Shown: piece after piece, positions 32,033 through 42,915 of the stretch
Position numbering within the stretch: position 1 is the stretch's first letter
How the letters are laid out: each line of letters starts with the position of its first letter
Made by a program: the position numbers and the translations under genes
Notes under the pieces: generated by a model
Told to the model about the DNA's origin: nothing
The model's database searches: none
Seen by the model: only the letters and a program-made list of their open reading frames with translations
Assembly (NCBI GenBank): GCA_004297935.1
Contig: SCRE01000023.1
Coordinates: 1 to 64,000 of the forward strand
DNA: 64,000 nt
From: Microbacteriaceae bacterium
GTDB lineage: Bacteria > Actinomycetota > Actinomycetes > Actinomycetales > Microbacteriaceae
Direction: 5' to 3'

Positions 32033-34993
32033 ATGAGGTCGTTCGAATCTCCGCACCCCGACAGTGCGTTCGCGACCTTTGGGGGAAGGGAAGGCGCGAT
32101 GCCTGATGCCGATCGACCTGCCGATGCGCACGTCGTCGCACGAGAACGCGAGCTCGACGCCATCCTTCGGATTGCCGAGAACGCTCGCACGGAGGGCGGA
32201 ACCGTGTTCGTCGCCGGCGCTCCCGGATTGGGGAAGACCACCCTGATCGGACTGGTGTGCAGCCGTCTGCACGGTTGGACCATAGTGCGCACGCACGCGG
32301 ACTCGTTCGAGTCCGACCTGAGCTACTCGACGGTTGATGCGCTGATGTCCGGTTTGAGCGGAGTTCCGGGTATGCGGCCGAAGCCGAGGGATCCCGGCGC
32401 AAATGCGATTGCCGTCGGCCGCCGGTTGCTCGACACGCTCGACGGCCCCGCAACCCCGCTCTGCATCGTCATCGACGATGTGCAGTGGGTCGACACCGCC
32501 TCCGCCCGGGCGCTGCGCTTCGTCATCCGCCGATTGCATCGCCAACCGGTGCTCCTGATCGCGGCCGGACGCCCCGGCGTCGGCGATCTCGCGGATGCCT
32601 TGACCGCCCTGGCCACGTCCGCTCCGACTCGAAGCCTACGCTGCGAGCTTGCTCCGTTCACGATCGAGCAGGCGCAGTCGCTGGCCCTGGCCCGCCTCGG
32701 CCGCAACGTCTCACGGCGCACCGCTGAGCGCCTGGTGACGATGACAGACGGGTCCCCGCTGCTGCTGACGATGGTGCTGCGGCACGCGGGTTCCAGTATC
32801 AGACAGGCACTTCATCCGGCAGATGTCGAGGTGACGCTCCCGGTCGCCTACCCGCTGGCATCGAGTGCTGCAGCCGCGTTGGCCGGGGCGGATGCTTCGG
32901 CCAGGTCCGCTGCGGAAATCATCGCCGTGCTACGCGATCCCACGCCGATCGCGGTCTTCGCCACGATCGCGGAAACCCTCGGCGAGACGACCGACGTCGA
33001 CACCGCGCGCGCCCTCGGCCTGATCGACACCGCACAGCGCGGCGGCCTCACGATGGTCGAGCCGGCACACGCCATGATGGCGGATGCGATCGGCGCGCAG
33101 CTCACGCTTCGACGGCGCCGGGCGATTCATCGCACCGCGGCCGCCGTGCTGACCGGACATCGCGCTCTACGCCATCGTATCGAGGCATCCGAACGTGCAG
33201 ACCCGGACCTGATCGACGAGCTGATGGCTGCCAGCCACGATGCCGCGGAGCTCGGGCACGCCGACCAAGCCATGAGCTACGCGCGTTCCGCCGTGCAACT
33301 CACCGTCGCCGGGCCCGATCGGGAACGCTGCTTGCTCTCGGTCGGGATCCTCGCAATGCGCACGCGACAGCAGGAGCGCATTTTCGACCTGATGCCGGAG
33401 CTCCAACGGCTCCCACAGAGTGCCGTCCGCGACGTGGTCCTTGCCGAACTGCTCACCCTCACCGGGAATATCGCGGAAGGCCTTGAACGTGCCCGCGCCG
33501 CGGTCGACAGCCCCGGCGCCGACCCTGACGCGCGCGCGGTGAGAGCGCACGCCGCAGGCGACATCCCGATGATCTTGCTCGCCGCGCGCGACTTCCAGCC
33601 GGTCGTCGACCAGGTGCGCGCGGCCCGCCGACTGCTGGATGCGGCCCCCCGCAGCGGCACGGAAGTCAGCAATCCGTCGCTGCGCTGGATGGTCAACCCG
33701 GAACAGAATCTGTTGCGACTGCTCGGCTGGCAACTCAGCGCCGCACGGTACAGCGGAGATCCGCAGCTGTTGCGTGAAACCATGGCAGAGCTTGACTCTC
33801 TTTTGCGCTCCGCAGCCGATTCCCCTGCCGTCATCGACGCGCTGGTGAGCCAGGCCGCTGCCTTGGTGGCGGCCGGCGATTTCGACACTGCGCGGAACGG
33901 ATTGGCACGAGCGAACCAGCTGATCCGGCGCTTCCCGAACAGCTGGACCGCCGGCCTGGCCCGCGCGATCTACGGCCACGTGCTCTTCCTGCTCGGTGAA
34001 TGGGATGAGTCTGTCATGGTCGCCGACACCGCGGTCGCGTTCGCGCTCGACGAGACCGACCTGGCAAGTTGGCCTGTTGCGGTACGGGTTGCGAGCTTGG
34101 TCCGTGCCGCACGCGGTGAACGGGATGCTGTGACCGAGTACCTACGGTCCGCCGCCGAGGCCCCGCACCGTGGGCCGGCAAGCCCGTACGACCCCGACCT
34201 CGAGACCATCGTGAATGCGGAGCTCGCGCGTGCGCTCGGCTCCGCAACCGACCAGCTTGCGGCGGCGGAAGCGCGCACGCCGGCATCCGGGTGGACGCGC
34301 GGGCCGCTGACCTATCGGATCGACGCGCTCGCACGACTCGGACGAGCAGCAGAGGCGCGCGAGCTCCTTGCCGAGTGCACCGAACCGGGTTCGCTTTGGT
34401 TGCCGTCCTACGGATCGCTCGCCTGGCTGCAGGGCCGGGTCGCCGAAGCGGAGGGCGACCCGGCACAGGCCGCCCTCTGGTACGGGCGCGCGTGCGCTGA
34501 GCCGGCCGCCGCGCAGCATCCGTTCCCGCTTGCGATAGCCCAATTCGATCACGCCAGACTTCTGGCGGCGAGCGGTCGCGGTGCAGAAGCCGTCGCCGCA
34601 CTGACCGCCGCTGCGGCGACCTTCCGCCGGCTGGGCGCCGCCCCCTATCTCGCACGCTGCGACGCCGAGTTGCAACGGCTCCGTGTCAAGAACTCCGCCC
34701 ATCCCGGCGCGGAGGCCGAGAGCGAGCGGCAGGGTGTCGACCCGTTCGCCGAACTGACCACCCGTGAACGGCAGGTCGCGCACGCCATTGCGACGGGTTT
34801 GACCAATCGGGAGGTGGCCGACCTGTTGTATGTGTCCGTGACGACGGTCAACTTTCACGTGCGCAACATCCTCGGCAAGCTCGGCATCCCCTCACGCCGC
34901 GAGTTGCGACGGATCAGCGCGGCCGCCGGAGCCGGCCTGTCCTCGGCGACGGCGCACTACCGATCCCGTCCAACCGGAGCCGTCAAGAACTAA
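32033..34993 (+). CDS. LuxR-family regulator of LAL/AAA type (start may be 32099)
   Basis: Walker A GAPGLGKTTLI, LCIVIDDVQWVDTASARALRF, C-terminal LuxR HTH LTTRERQVAHAIATGLTNREVADLLYVSVTTVNFHVRNILGKLGI. Confidence 0.92.
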   Translation: MRSFESPHPDSAFATFGGREGAMPDADRPADAHVVARERELDAILRIAENARTEGGTVFVAGAPGLGKTTLIGLVCSRLHGWTIVRTHADSFESDLSYSTVDALMSGLSGVPGMRPKPRDPGANAIAVGRRLLDTLDGPATPLCIVIDDVQWVDTASARALRFVIRRLHRQPVLLIAAGRPGVGDLADALTALATSAPTRSLRCELAPFTIEQAQSLALARLGRNVSRRTAERLVTMTDGSPLLLTMVLRHAGSSIRQALHPADVEVTLPVAYPLASSAAAALAGADASARSAAEIIAVLRDPTPIAVFATIAETLGETTDVDTARALGLIDTAQRGGLTMVEPAHAMMADAIGAQLTLRRRRAIHRTAAAVLTGHRALRHRIEASERADPDLIDELMAASHDAAELGHADQAMSYARSAVQLTVAGPDRERCLLSVGILAMRTRQQERIFDLMPELQRLPQSAVRDVVLAELLTLTGNIAEGLERARAAVDSPGADPDARAVRAHAAGDIPMILLAARDFQPVVDQVRAARRLLDAAPRSGTEVSNPSLRWMVNPEQNLLRLLGWQLSAARYSGDPQLLRETMAELDSLLRSAADSPAVIDALVSQAAALVAAGDFDTARNGLARANQLIRRFPNSWTAGLARAIYGHVLFLLGEWDESVMVADTAVAFALDETDLASWPVAVRVASLVRAARGERDAVTEYLRSAAEAPHRGPASPYDPDLETIVNAELARALGSATDQLAAAEARTPASGWTRGPLTYRIDALARLGRAAEARELLAECTEPGSLWLPSYGSLAWLQGRVAEAEGDPAQAALWYGRACAEPAAAQHPFPLAIAQFDHARLLAASGRGAEAVAALTAAAATFRRLGAAPYLARCDAELQRLRVKNSAHPGAEAESERQGVDPFAELTTRERQVAHAIATGLTNREVADLLYVSVTTVNFHVRNILGKLGIPSRRELRRISAAAGAGLSSATAHYRSRPTGAVKN

Positions 34994-35183
34994 CGGTTCT
35001 ACTCCACATGGCTGGCGCAGCGCCTGCCGGGCGACTAGCGTCAAGGTAGTCCCCGGACGCCTGGGCGTACGTGCCGTGAGAGCCCGATAAACGGCACTCA
35101 ACCCCAACCTTGACTCGTGCGCCCTTGGCCTCCGGGGCCTCTTCGTTCACGTCTCTTCGTTCACGTCACAGCGCTGCCGCCCG

Positions 35184-37490
35184 CTAGGCGACCAGTGCGG
35201 CTGTTGGCTCGATCCGAATGACCACAGACTTCGATGCCGGGGTGTTGCTGATCTCTGCCGTGCTGTCCAACGGCACCAGCGGGTTCGCCTCCGGGAAGTA
35301 TGCGGCCGCACAGCCGCGAGCCGATGGGTAGGCGATCACCCGGAAGTTGCGGCAGACACGCTCCACGTCGTCGTGGAACTCGCTGTAGACATCGACCATC
35401 TGCCCGTCGACCAGGCCGAGTTCCGCGAGATCCTTGGGGTTGATGAAGATGACCTCGCGTCCCTTCTTCACGCCGCGATAGCGATCGTTGAGACTGTAGA
35501 TCGTCGTGTTGAACTGATCGTGCGCGCGCATCGTCTGCAACAGCAGCCGCCCTGGAGGGCATTCGATCGCTTCGAGCTCGTTGACCGTCAGCATGGCCTT
35601 GCCGGTCGCGGTCGGGAAGGTGCGCGAGTCACGCGGCCCGTGCGGGAGGACGAAGCCGCCATCCTGGCGGATCTTCTCGTTGTAGTCCGAGCAGCCGGAT
35701 GCGACGTGGCCGATGTGCTCCCTGATCCTGTCGTAGTTGCGCTCGAACCCGGCCCAGTCAACGGGAACTTTGTCGCCGAGGACCGCGCGGGCGAGCCGCG
35801 AGACGATCGCGACCTCGCTCAGCAGATGCGGCGACACCGGCTCGACCTTGCCCCACGACGGATGCACCGCACACACGGTGTCTTCCACGGAGACGAACTG
35901 CTCCCCCGATGCCTGCCGGTCGATCTCCGTGCGACCCATCGTCGGCAGAATAAGAGCCTCCGTGCCGATCACAGCATGCGACCGGTTGAGCTTGGTCGAG
36001 ACCTGCACGGTCAGCTCGGTGCCCTGCATCGCGGCCTCCGCCGCCTTCGTGTCTGAGATGGCCGCGACGAGGTTGCCGCCGAGCGCGATCCACACCTTGA
36101 TCTTTCCCTCGGCCATCGCGCGGATGCCGTCGACGCTGTCAACACCGTTCTCGCGCGGCACGGCGAAGCCGAACTCCTTTTCCATCGCGTCAAGGAATGC
36201 CGGCGGCATCTTCTCCCAGATGCCCATCGTGCGGTCTCCCTGCACATTGCTGTGACCGCGGATCGGCGATGCCCCTGCGCCCGGTTTGCCAATGTTGCCG
36301 CGCAACAACAACAGGTTCATGATCTCTTTGATCGTCGGCACGGCCTTCTTGTGCTGTGTCAGCCCCATCGCCCAGGTGATGATGACCTTGTCCGCCTTCA
36401 TGTAGCGGCCCGCCAGGTCGTCGATCTCACGCCGGGTGAGCCCGGTCGCGTCGAGCACGGCCTGCTCGTCGAGGTGCAACAGGTGCTCCTTCAACTCGTC
36501 GAAGCCCTGGCAATACCGGTCGATGAAGTCCTGGTCCAGCACGGTGCCGGGGTGCGCGGCCTCCGCGTCCAGCACCCGTTTGCTCACCGCCTGCATCAGT
36601 GCCATGTCCCCGCCCAGGCGGATCTGCAGGAATTGATCGGCCAGGCCCGTGCCTTTGCCGATCCATCCGCTGACCCGCTGCGGGTTCTTGTAGCGCATCA
36701 GCCCGGCCTCCGGCAACGGGTTCACGGCGACGATGCTGGCGCCGGCGCGCTTCGCCTCCTCCAGTGCCGTCAACATCCGGGGATGGTTCGTGCCGGGGTT
36801 CTGGCCCATGATGATGATCAGATCGGCTTTCGCGAAGTCGTCGTAGCTGACCGTGCACTTGCCGACACCGATCACCTCGCCGAGCGCGGCACCGGTCGAT
36901 TCGTGACACATGTTCGAGCAGTCCGGCAGGTTGTTCGTGCCGAACGCCCGCACGAAAGTCTGGTACTCGAATGCCGCTTCGTTCGACGTGCGCCCGCTCG
37001 TGTAGAAGGCTGCCTCGTCCGGCGAGGCGAGTCCGTTGAGTTTGTCCGCGATGACGCGGAACGCGTCCTCCCAGCTGATCGGTTCGTAGCGGTCGCTGTC
37101 CGCGCGCTTGTAGACCGGCTCCATCAGCCGCCCCTGCATGCCGAGCCAGTAGTCCGACCTCGTCAGCAGGTCTTCGATGGGATGCTCCGCCCAGAAGCTC
37201 GTCGGCACCGTCACGGGTGTCGCCTCCCAGGTGACCGCTTTCGCGCCGTTCTCACAGAACTCGGCGATCTTGCGGTGCGATGGATCCGGCCACGCGCAAC
37301 TCATGCAATCGAAGCCGTCCTTGTGGTTCATCGAGGTGAGCAGCTTTGCGCTGCGTGCGACGCCCATGTCTTTCACCGCGGGACCGACCGAATGCATGAT
37401 CCCGGGGATGCCCGCGGCCCACGTCTTCGGTTTGGTCACCTCGAGCTGCTCGGCTTCGATGACGTCCAGCTTGCGCTCGTCGATGGTCAT
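35184..37490 (-). CDS. molybdopterin-dependent oxidoreductase, FdhF/YdeP-like formate dehydrogenase alpha subunit homolog
   Basis: FDCMSCAWPDPSHRKIAEFCENGAKAVTWE...FYTSGRTSNEAAFEYQTFVRAFGTNNLPDCSNMCHESTG...RGNIGKPGAGASPIRGHSNVQGDRTMG. Confidence 0.92.
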   Translation of the reverse strand: MTIDERKLDVIEAEQLEVTKPKTWAAGIPGIMHSVGPAVKDMGVARSAKLLTSMNHKDGFDCMSCAWPDPSHRKIAEFCENGAKAVTWEATPVTVPTSFWAEHPIEDLLTRSDYWLGMQGRLMEPVYKRADSDRYEPISWEDAFRVIADKLNGLASPDEAAFYTSGRTSNEAAFEYQTFVRAFGTNNLPDCSNMCHESTGAALGEVIGVGKCTVSYDDFAKADLIIIMGQNPGTNHPRMLTALEEAKRAGASIVAVNPLPEAGLMRYKNPQRVSGWIGKGTGLADQFLQIRLGGDMALMQAVSKRVLDAEAAHPGTVLDQDFIDRYCQGFDELKEHLLHLDEQAVLDATGLTRREIDDLAGRYMKADKVIITWAMGLTQHKKAVPTIKEIMNLLLLRGNIGKPGAGASPIRGHSNVQGDRTMGIWEKMPPAFLDAMEKEFGFAVPRENGVDSVDGIRAMAEGKIKVWIALGGNLVAAISDTKAAEAAMQGTELTVQVSTKLNRSHAVIGTEALILPTMGRTEIDRQASGEQFVSVEDTVCAVHPSWGKVEPVSPHLLSEVAIVSRLARAVLGDKVPVDWAGFERNYDRIREHIGHVASGCSDYNEKIRQDGGFVLPHGPRDSRTFPTATGKAMLTVNELEAIECPPGRLLLQTMRAHDQFNTTIYSLNDRYRGVKKGREVIFINPKDLAELGLVDGQMVDVYSEFHDDVERVCRNFRVIAYPSARGCAAAYFPEANPLVPLDSTAEISNTPASKSVVIRIEPTAALVA

Positions 37491-38407
37491 GCGGCACTTC
37501 CTTCTGTGATGCGCGCGTCGTCTTCGATGCGCGTGCCTTCTGTGATGGTCGCGTCCAGGCGCGACCGGTGCTGTTCTTCGGGTACGACCCGTTCGGCCCC
37601 CGCGTAGATCACCATTGAGTCGCCGCGGAGGAAGCCGACCAGGGTCATCCCTGATTCTGTTGCCAACTCCGCCGCCAGCGACGATGGCGCTGAAACGGCA
37701 GCCAGCATCGGGATGCCCGCCATGACCGCCTTCTGCACCAGTTCGAAACTTGCCCGGCCGGACACCATCAGCACGGTGGAGCGCAACGGAAGCAGGCCGG
37801 CCTTCGCCGCCCAGCCGACCACCTTGTCGACGGCGTTGTGCCGCCCGACATCCTCACGAAGCACGAGCATCTCGCCGGTCCGCCCGTCGAACAGCCCGGC
37901 CGCGTGCAGCCCGCCCGTCTTGTCGAAGACATCCTGCGCCGCGCGCAATGTGTCCGGGAATGTGGTGAGCAGTTTCGCGCCGACCACCAGAGGGTCCTCA
38001 CGCACCTGATAGGTCGACTTCGTGCGCACAGCATCGATGCTCGCCTTACCGCACAGCCCGCACGAACTCGTCGTGTAGAAGGCGCGCGCCAGCGTCGGAT
38101 CCGGCGGGGCCACGCCGGGCGCCAGTGTGACGTCCAGCACGTTGTAGGTGTTCTCGGCCGAACCATATTCGCCCGCACAGAATCGGGCGGATGCGAACTG
38201 GTCGCCACGTTGTATGACGCCTTCTGAGACGAGGAATCCGGCCGCCAAGTCGAGGTCGTTGCCCGGCGTTCGCATGGTGATCGCCAGAGATCGTCCACCG
38301 ACCCTGATTTCCAGCGGCTCTTCCGCCGCCAAGATGTCTTCTCGCTTTACCGATGGTGCGCCCACTGTCATTCGGGTGACCCGGCGTCGCGCCGTAACCC
38401 TGCCCAT
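37487..38407 (-). CDS. fdhD: formate dehydrogenase accessory sulfurtransferase FdhD
   Basis: FYTTSSCGLCGKASIDAVRTKS, LVLREDVGRHNAVDKVVGWA, VLMVSGRASFELVQKAVMAGIPMLAAVSAPSSLA. Confidence 0.95.
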   Translation of the reverse strand: MGRVTARRRVTRMTVGAPSVKREDILAAEEPLEIRVGGRSLAITMRTPGNDLDLAAGFLVSEGVIQRGDQFASARFCAGEYGSAENTYNVLDVTLAPGVAPPDPTLARAFYTTSSCGLCGKASIDAVRTKSTYQVREDPLVVGAKLLTTFPDTLRAAQDVFDKTGGLHAAGLFDGRTGEMLVLREDVGRHNAVDKVVGWAAKAGLLPLRSTVLMVSGRASFELVQKAVMAGIPMLAAVSAPSSLAAELATESGMTLVGFLRGDSMVIYAGAERVVPEEQHRSRLDATITEGTRIEDDARITEGSAA

Positions 38408-38532
38408 ACTTCAGGAGTATCAGCAATGACCTCCAAAGACAAGGAACCGGTATCGTCTGCCACGTAGACTCGCAGGGGAACCACCCGAATACGCACCCAG
38501 AGTTCTGTGCCCGAACCCCGAGGGAGACACCA

Positions 38533-39792
38533 GTGAGCGCCGCTACGTCGACCGAGAGTTCGCCACAGCCGAGCCCTGTCGCACCGGGAGGCGTGCCGCC
38601 GCTGGTCGAGCCGGGCCCAGCGCTGACGGCAGCCCGGATGGCGCGTTTCAGCAGGCAACTGCTTCTTCCGGGCTTCGGAGAGGTCGCGCAACGCAGACTG
38701 CAGGCCGCCCGCGTGCTCGTCGTCGGCGCCGGCGGACTCGGCAGCGCCGCCGTGCCGTACCTGGCCGGCGCAGGAGTCGGCACCATCGGCATCGCCGATC
38801 CGGATGTCGTGGAACTGTCCAATCTGCACCGTCAGACCGCACACGCGATGTCCGACATCGGCCGGCGCAAGGTCGACTCGCTGGCGGATACGATCGCCGC
38901 GATCGATCCGGAGATCGCGGTCACGCGGCATCCGATTCGGTTGAACTCCGCTAACATCCTGGGCATCCTCGCCGACTACGACCTGATCGTGGACGGCAGC
39001 GACAACTTCCCGACGCGCTACCTCACGAACGACGCGGCGACGCTTGCCGGCAAGCCACTCGTGTGGGGCGCAATCCTGCGCTACAGCGGCCAGGCGAGCG
39101 TCGCATGGGCCGACCACGGACCCACCTACCGCGATCTGTTCCCGACACCGCCCGCGGCCGATGAAGTTCTCTCCTGCGAGTTCGGCGGAGTGTTGCCCGG
39201 CGTCTGCGCGGCGATCGGCGCGATCCTCGCCACCGAGGTCGTCAAGGTGATCACCGGCACCGGCGAGCCGCTGATCGGGCGAGTCACCACCTTCGACGCG
39301 CTGACCGGCCGCTACCGCGAGATTGCGTATCAGGCGATTCCGGATGCCGCGCCCGTCACGACACTGATCGACTACGAGCAATTCTGCGGTGTGAGCCCAA
39401 CGCCGAACCCCGCACCGGCAGCGACTGCGCCGGCCGACACCGCGCCGGGCGGTACCGCGCCGGGCGTCAAGCTTCCGACAGCGATCGGCCCGCAGCAGCT
39501 TGCGGAACTGCTGCACGCGGGCACGCCGCTCCAGTTGATCGACGTGCGCGAGCCGATCGAAGCGCAGATCTCCCGCATCCCGAGTGACGAGTTGATTCCA
39601 CTGGGTGACCTCCTCGCGCGCTCCGGAGCGGTGCGTTCGGACGTCCCGGTCGTCTTCTACTGCCACCTCGGGCCGCGCTCCGTGCAAGCCGTGCGCATGC
39701 TGCGCAGCCTCGGCCACGACAACGTCTCCTATCTGGCCGGCGGTGTCAACGCGTATGCAGTGCTCGACCCGAGTGTGGGCTCACGGTACTGA
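38533..39792 (+). CDS. MoeB/ThiF-type adenylyltransferase with C-terminal rhodanese domain (MoeZ-like)
   Basis: RFSRQLLLPGFGEVAQRRLQAARVLVVGAGGLGSAAVPYLAGAGVGTIGIADPDVVELSNLHRQ; rhodanese LIDVREPIEAQISRIPSDELIPL. Confidence 0.93.
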   Translation: MSAATSTESSPQPSPVAPGGVPPLVEPGPALTAARMARFSRQLLLPGFGEVAQRRLQAARVLVVGAGGLGSAAVPYLAGAGVGTIGIADPDVVELSNLHRQTAHAMSDIGRRKVDSLADTIAAIDPEIAVTRHPIRLNSANILGILADYDLIVDGSDNFPTRYLTNDAATLAGKPLVWGAILRYSGQASVAWADHGPTYRDLFPTPPAADEVLSCEFGGVLPGVCAAIGAILATEVVKVITGTGEPLIGRVTTFDALTGRYREIAYQAIPDAAPVTTLIDYEQFCGVSPTPNPAPAATAPADTAPGGTAPGVKLPTAIGPQQLAELLHAGTPLQLIDVREPIEAQISRIPSDELIPLGDLLARSGAVRSDVPVVFYCHLGPRSVQAVRMLRSLGHDNVSYLAGGVNAYAVLDPSVGSRY

Positions 39793-39836
39793 ACTGTGGC
39801 GTCCGCACGTCGCCGGTCGCACGCACCGGTCACGGT

Positions 39837-40082
39837 TCACCGGCCAAAGGTCGTGAGTCTGACCCACAGCCAGAGCCGCTCCTGCGAGTCGGCGAGGTCC
39901 AGACCGAACTGCTCGGTCAGACGATTGATCCAATACCGGGCGGTGTTGTTGTGGACGTGCAGCTTCTGCGCCACTGCCGCTACGTTCCCGCTCGTCAAGA
40001 ACGCCGGGGCGGCGTCGCACGCAAGGGGATCGTGATGGTTGCCAGCCGGCTGTCGTGGCAGCGGCAGAATGAACCGCGTCAC
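39837..40082 (-). pseudogene. PucR-type C-terminal HTH fragment
   Basis: LTSGNVAAVAQKLHVHNNTARYWINRLTEQFGLDLADSQERLWLWVRLTTFG resembles the PucR HTH C-terminus; no N-terminal domains. Confidence 0.65.
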
Positions 40083-40101
40083 CTAAACCTTTAGCAATCC
40101 C

Positions 40102-41526
40102 CTAACCAGGTGCGTATCGTTCCGAATCGTTGTTTGCAAACCATACCGGCATGTTCTGGCCATTGCCTGATATCGGGCGATTAGCAGCGTCATATATTGG
40201 ATCTGAATGCGCCGTGAACCAGTCCTGAAGGCGGTGGCGGAGTTCCTCCCGAGTGCCTGAATATCGCTGGAGACTATGCACGGAGTTGTGTTCTTCGGGA
40301 TCATTCGCCAAGTCATAAAGTTCTTCTGGGCCTCCGTTTGCCCGCCAAACATACTTGTAATCCACCGTCCGAATCATGCGGGTTCCGCCGTATTCGTCGA
40401 AGATGACTATGTCGTCACTGGCCGCTGGGCACAGATTTGTCTCCGTCGTGTGCGTCAAGCGATGCGCGAATGACGTGCCAGCGGCGAGTCGGTCGATCGG
40501 AAAGTCAACTCCTGCCAATTCCAGAATTGTTGGGTGGAGGGAGGTGGCGGCGGTTAGAGTCGAGTCGAGTTGCGGGGTGATGGTCCCGGGTCTGTTGATG
40601 ACGAATGGCACAAGGATTGACTCATCCCACAGATTCAGTGGATTCGTGCCGTTCCCCTTGCCCCATATTCCGTGGTGTCCGCAACTGAAGCCATTGTCGG
40701 ACATAAAGATCACGTATGTGTCTTCACGAGCGCGCGCATTCTCAAGGGTTTCTAATAGTTGCGCAACACCGTTGTCGACGGCTGTCAACGCAGCACAGTA
40801 ACCGATCAAATTCTCTTCCGGGTTTCGCATCGCGTCCGCTAGTTCAACATGATTCCAGTCGAACCATGGGTGCGGCGCAGGGCGAGGCACGCTTGGAAAA
40901 GTGCACCCTTTATATAGTTCGCGGTAGCTACTCGGGTGATTCTCGGCGGACCATGGAGAGTGCGGTGCCGTGTAGTTGACCTCCAGGAAGAACGGATCGT
41001 CTCGCGCTAGCATCTCGTGAAGCATTCCGTCGGCATGTTCGGTGATCGCGTGGGTGATGTACTGATCTTCCACGAATTCAGCGCCACCTGAGATCACTGG
41101 AGCTTGAAAATATGGCCCACTGCCATCCCTATGGCTGTACCAATCGCTGAATCCGGGCGCTGGTGTGCGGGGATCTCCTAGGTGCCATTTGCCGGAGTGT
41201 CCGCAGTTGTATCCCGCTCGATTCAATACCTCGGGTGTGGTATCAAATCTCTCGAGATAGTGCACACCTGGAGAAGGATTCCCGTCGGAGTCTCCGCGGA
41301 TCCAGTCGTGCACGCCATGAGCGGAGGGGGTTCTGCCGGTAAGCAGCGATGCCCGTGCAGGGGAACACACGGGTGATGCACAAAAGAACCGCGTGATTTC
41401 GTGGCCTGTCGCACCAAGCGAGTCCAGGGTCGGCGTGATGAGCTCTGGCATAGTTCGTCCGCTAGCCCACGCACCTTGATCATCAGTCATTATGACGACA
41501 AAATTTGGACGTACTTGGTTGCTCAT
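40102..41526 (-). CDS. sulfatase (S1-type arylsulfatase family)
   Basis: PNFVVIMTDDQGAWASG...FCASPVCSPARASLLTGRTPSAHGVHDW; CSPAR formylglycine motif; SGKWHLGDP. Confidence 0.92.
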   Translation of the reverse strand: MSNQVRPNFVVIMTDDQGAWASGRTMPELITPTLDSLGATGHEITRFFCASPVCSPARASLLTGRTPSAHGVHDWIRGDSDGNPSPGVHYLERFDTTPEVLNRAGYNCGHSGKWHLGDPRTPAPGFSDWYSHRDGSGPYFQAPVISGGAEFVEDQYITHAITEHADGMLHEMLARDDPFFLEVNYTAPHSPWSAENHPSSYRELYKGCTFPSVPRPAPHPWFDWNHVELADAMRNPEENLIGYCAALTAVDNGVAQLLETLENARAREDTYVIFMSDNGFSCGHHGIWGKGNGTNPLNLWDESILVPFVINRPGTITPQLDSTLTAATSLHPTILELAGVDFPIDRLAAGTSFAHRLTHTTETNLCPAASDDIVIFDEYGGTRMIRTVDYKYVWRANGGPEELYDLANDPEEHNSVHSLQRYSGTREELRHRLQDWFTAHSDPIYDAANRPISGNGQNMPVWFANNDSERYAPG

Positions 41527-41568
41527 CTGATGGAATCCTGACTCTAAATATGAATTCACCGGTCTTGG

Positions 41569-42777
41569 CTAGACCGGGCTCTGACTCGGTCTCCAACCAG
41601 GCTTCGGTCCCCACATGGCGTTGTGAATGGGATCGAGCGCAGCCACGATTGCGCCCTTGATGACAGCATCACCCTCAACTCCGGACATCTGAATCTCAGT
41701 GTGCCATGGCGACATTTGCGCAAGTTTTGCCTCGACAATATCTGAAAGCCGTTGCCCCCCAGCACGGGCTACCGACCCCGTCAGAACTACAAGGCCAGGA
41801 TCGAACACTGCGCTCACCGAGGCAATGCCGATAGCAATTCGTCGCCCGATCTCGCAAATCAAGGGGTGTTGTTCGTCAGGACTTTTAGCGGCCTGCCTGA
41901 CGGCATCGGAGATCGTAATTCCAGCGAAGCCTGCTTGGTCTACCAGAGTTTGTAAAGCCTCCGTGTTGATCAGGTCTCCGAAACCACCTGTCACGTGATT
42001 CTGGCCGACGTCAATTCGTGGCACGTCAGCCTCGGGCACGGGGAGGTACGCAATTTCACCCGCGCCACCGGAGGCACCTCGCCAAAGGTCGCGGCCGATT
42101 ATGATCGACATGCCAACGCCTGGCCCCACAGAAAGTAGCACAAGAGAGTCTCGCTCAAACCCTCTTCCGTAGGTGAGTTCTGCTAGCCCGGCAAGCTTGA
42201 GCTGATTCTCGATGTGAACTGACTGACCAAGTTTCTCCTCAAGGGGGCGTTTCACACTGCCACGCCACTCTGGGTGTTCTGAAACATAGCTCACATCGCC
42301 GGTCGATGGATTGACGGAACCTGGAGTACCCAAGACGATCCCGTCTAACTGGGCCCCAGTAAGGCCGGCATCGCGCATAACGATATCCAGTGCCGTTTGG
42401 ACTTCCGATACTGGCCGTGACGCGTCCTGTATCGGGCATCGATATTCCGCGACTACTCGACCGGTGACGTCGGCGATTGCCGCTGCTATCTCTAATGCAT
42501 TGAGGCGAGCGACGGCGACATGGGCGCTGCCGGCCTTTATTTGATATTTTTGCGCGTTCGGCCCGCGACGGGCTTCTTTACTTTCGCCGCCCGGCTCGAC
42601 GAGCCCGCGGTTGCAGAGACGGTCGATCAGCACCGCGGTTGTCGGCTGTGCCATGCCGGTGAGCGAGCGCAGTTGCTTGCGGGTCAATGGTCCATGACGC
42701 AGTAGCAGGTCCATGGCGAGACGATCGTTTATCCGGCCGACGCTTTCGGGGCCAGCAGTTTTTTGCATCGCAATCAT
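41569..42777 (-). CDS. ROK-family transcriptional regulator/sugar kinase
   Basis: N-terminal HTH LLRHGPLTRKQLRSLTGMAQPTTAVLIDRL; ROK domain LDGIVLGTPGSVNPSTGDV, VGPGVGMSIIIGRDLWRGASGGAGEIAYLPV. Confidence 0.9.
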   Translation of the reverse strand: MIAMQKTAGPESVGRINDRLAMDLLLRHGPLTRKQLRSLTGMAQPTTAVLIDRLCNRGLVEPGGESKEARRGPNAQKYQIKAGSAHVAVARLNALEIAAAIADVTGRVVAEYRCPIQDASRPVSEVQTALDIVMRDAGLTGAQLDGIVLGTPGSVNPSTGDVSYVSEHPEWRGSVKRPLEEKLGQSVHIENQLKLAGLAELTYGRGFERDSLVLLSVGPGVGMSIIIGRDLWRGASGGAGEIAYLPVPEADVPRIDVGQNHVTGGFGDLINTEALQTLVDQAGFAGITISDAVRQAAKSPDEQHPLICEIGRRIAIGIASVSAVFDPGLVVLTGSVARAGGQRLSDIVEAKLAQMSPWHTEIQMSGVEGDAVIKGAIVAALDPIHNAMWGPKPGWRPSQSPV

Positions 42778-42915
42778 TTCAGTCCTCCGAAAAGTATTTC
42801 AATTATGTACCTATCCTGTTAGTATCATCAACTGCGCGATGATGTGGCGATTCGAAGTAGGACGCCAACTAGCAGATTAGGCAAAGTCGCCCGCGTAGGA
42901 GGAGAAGGCGCTCAT

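Noticed and set aside
36252-37607. 451-aa plus-strand ORF opposite the FdhF-like gene
   Set aside because: Low-complexity Arg/Val/His-rich antisense ORF; the minus strand is a convincing oxidoreductase
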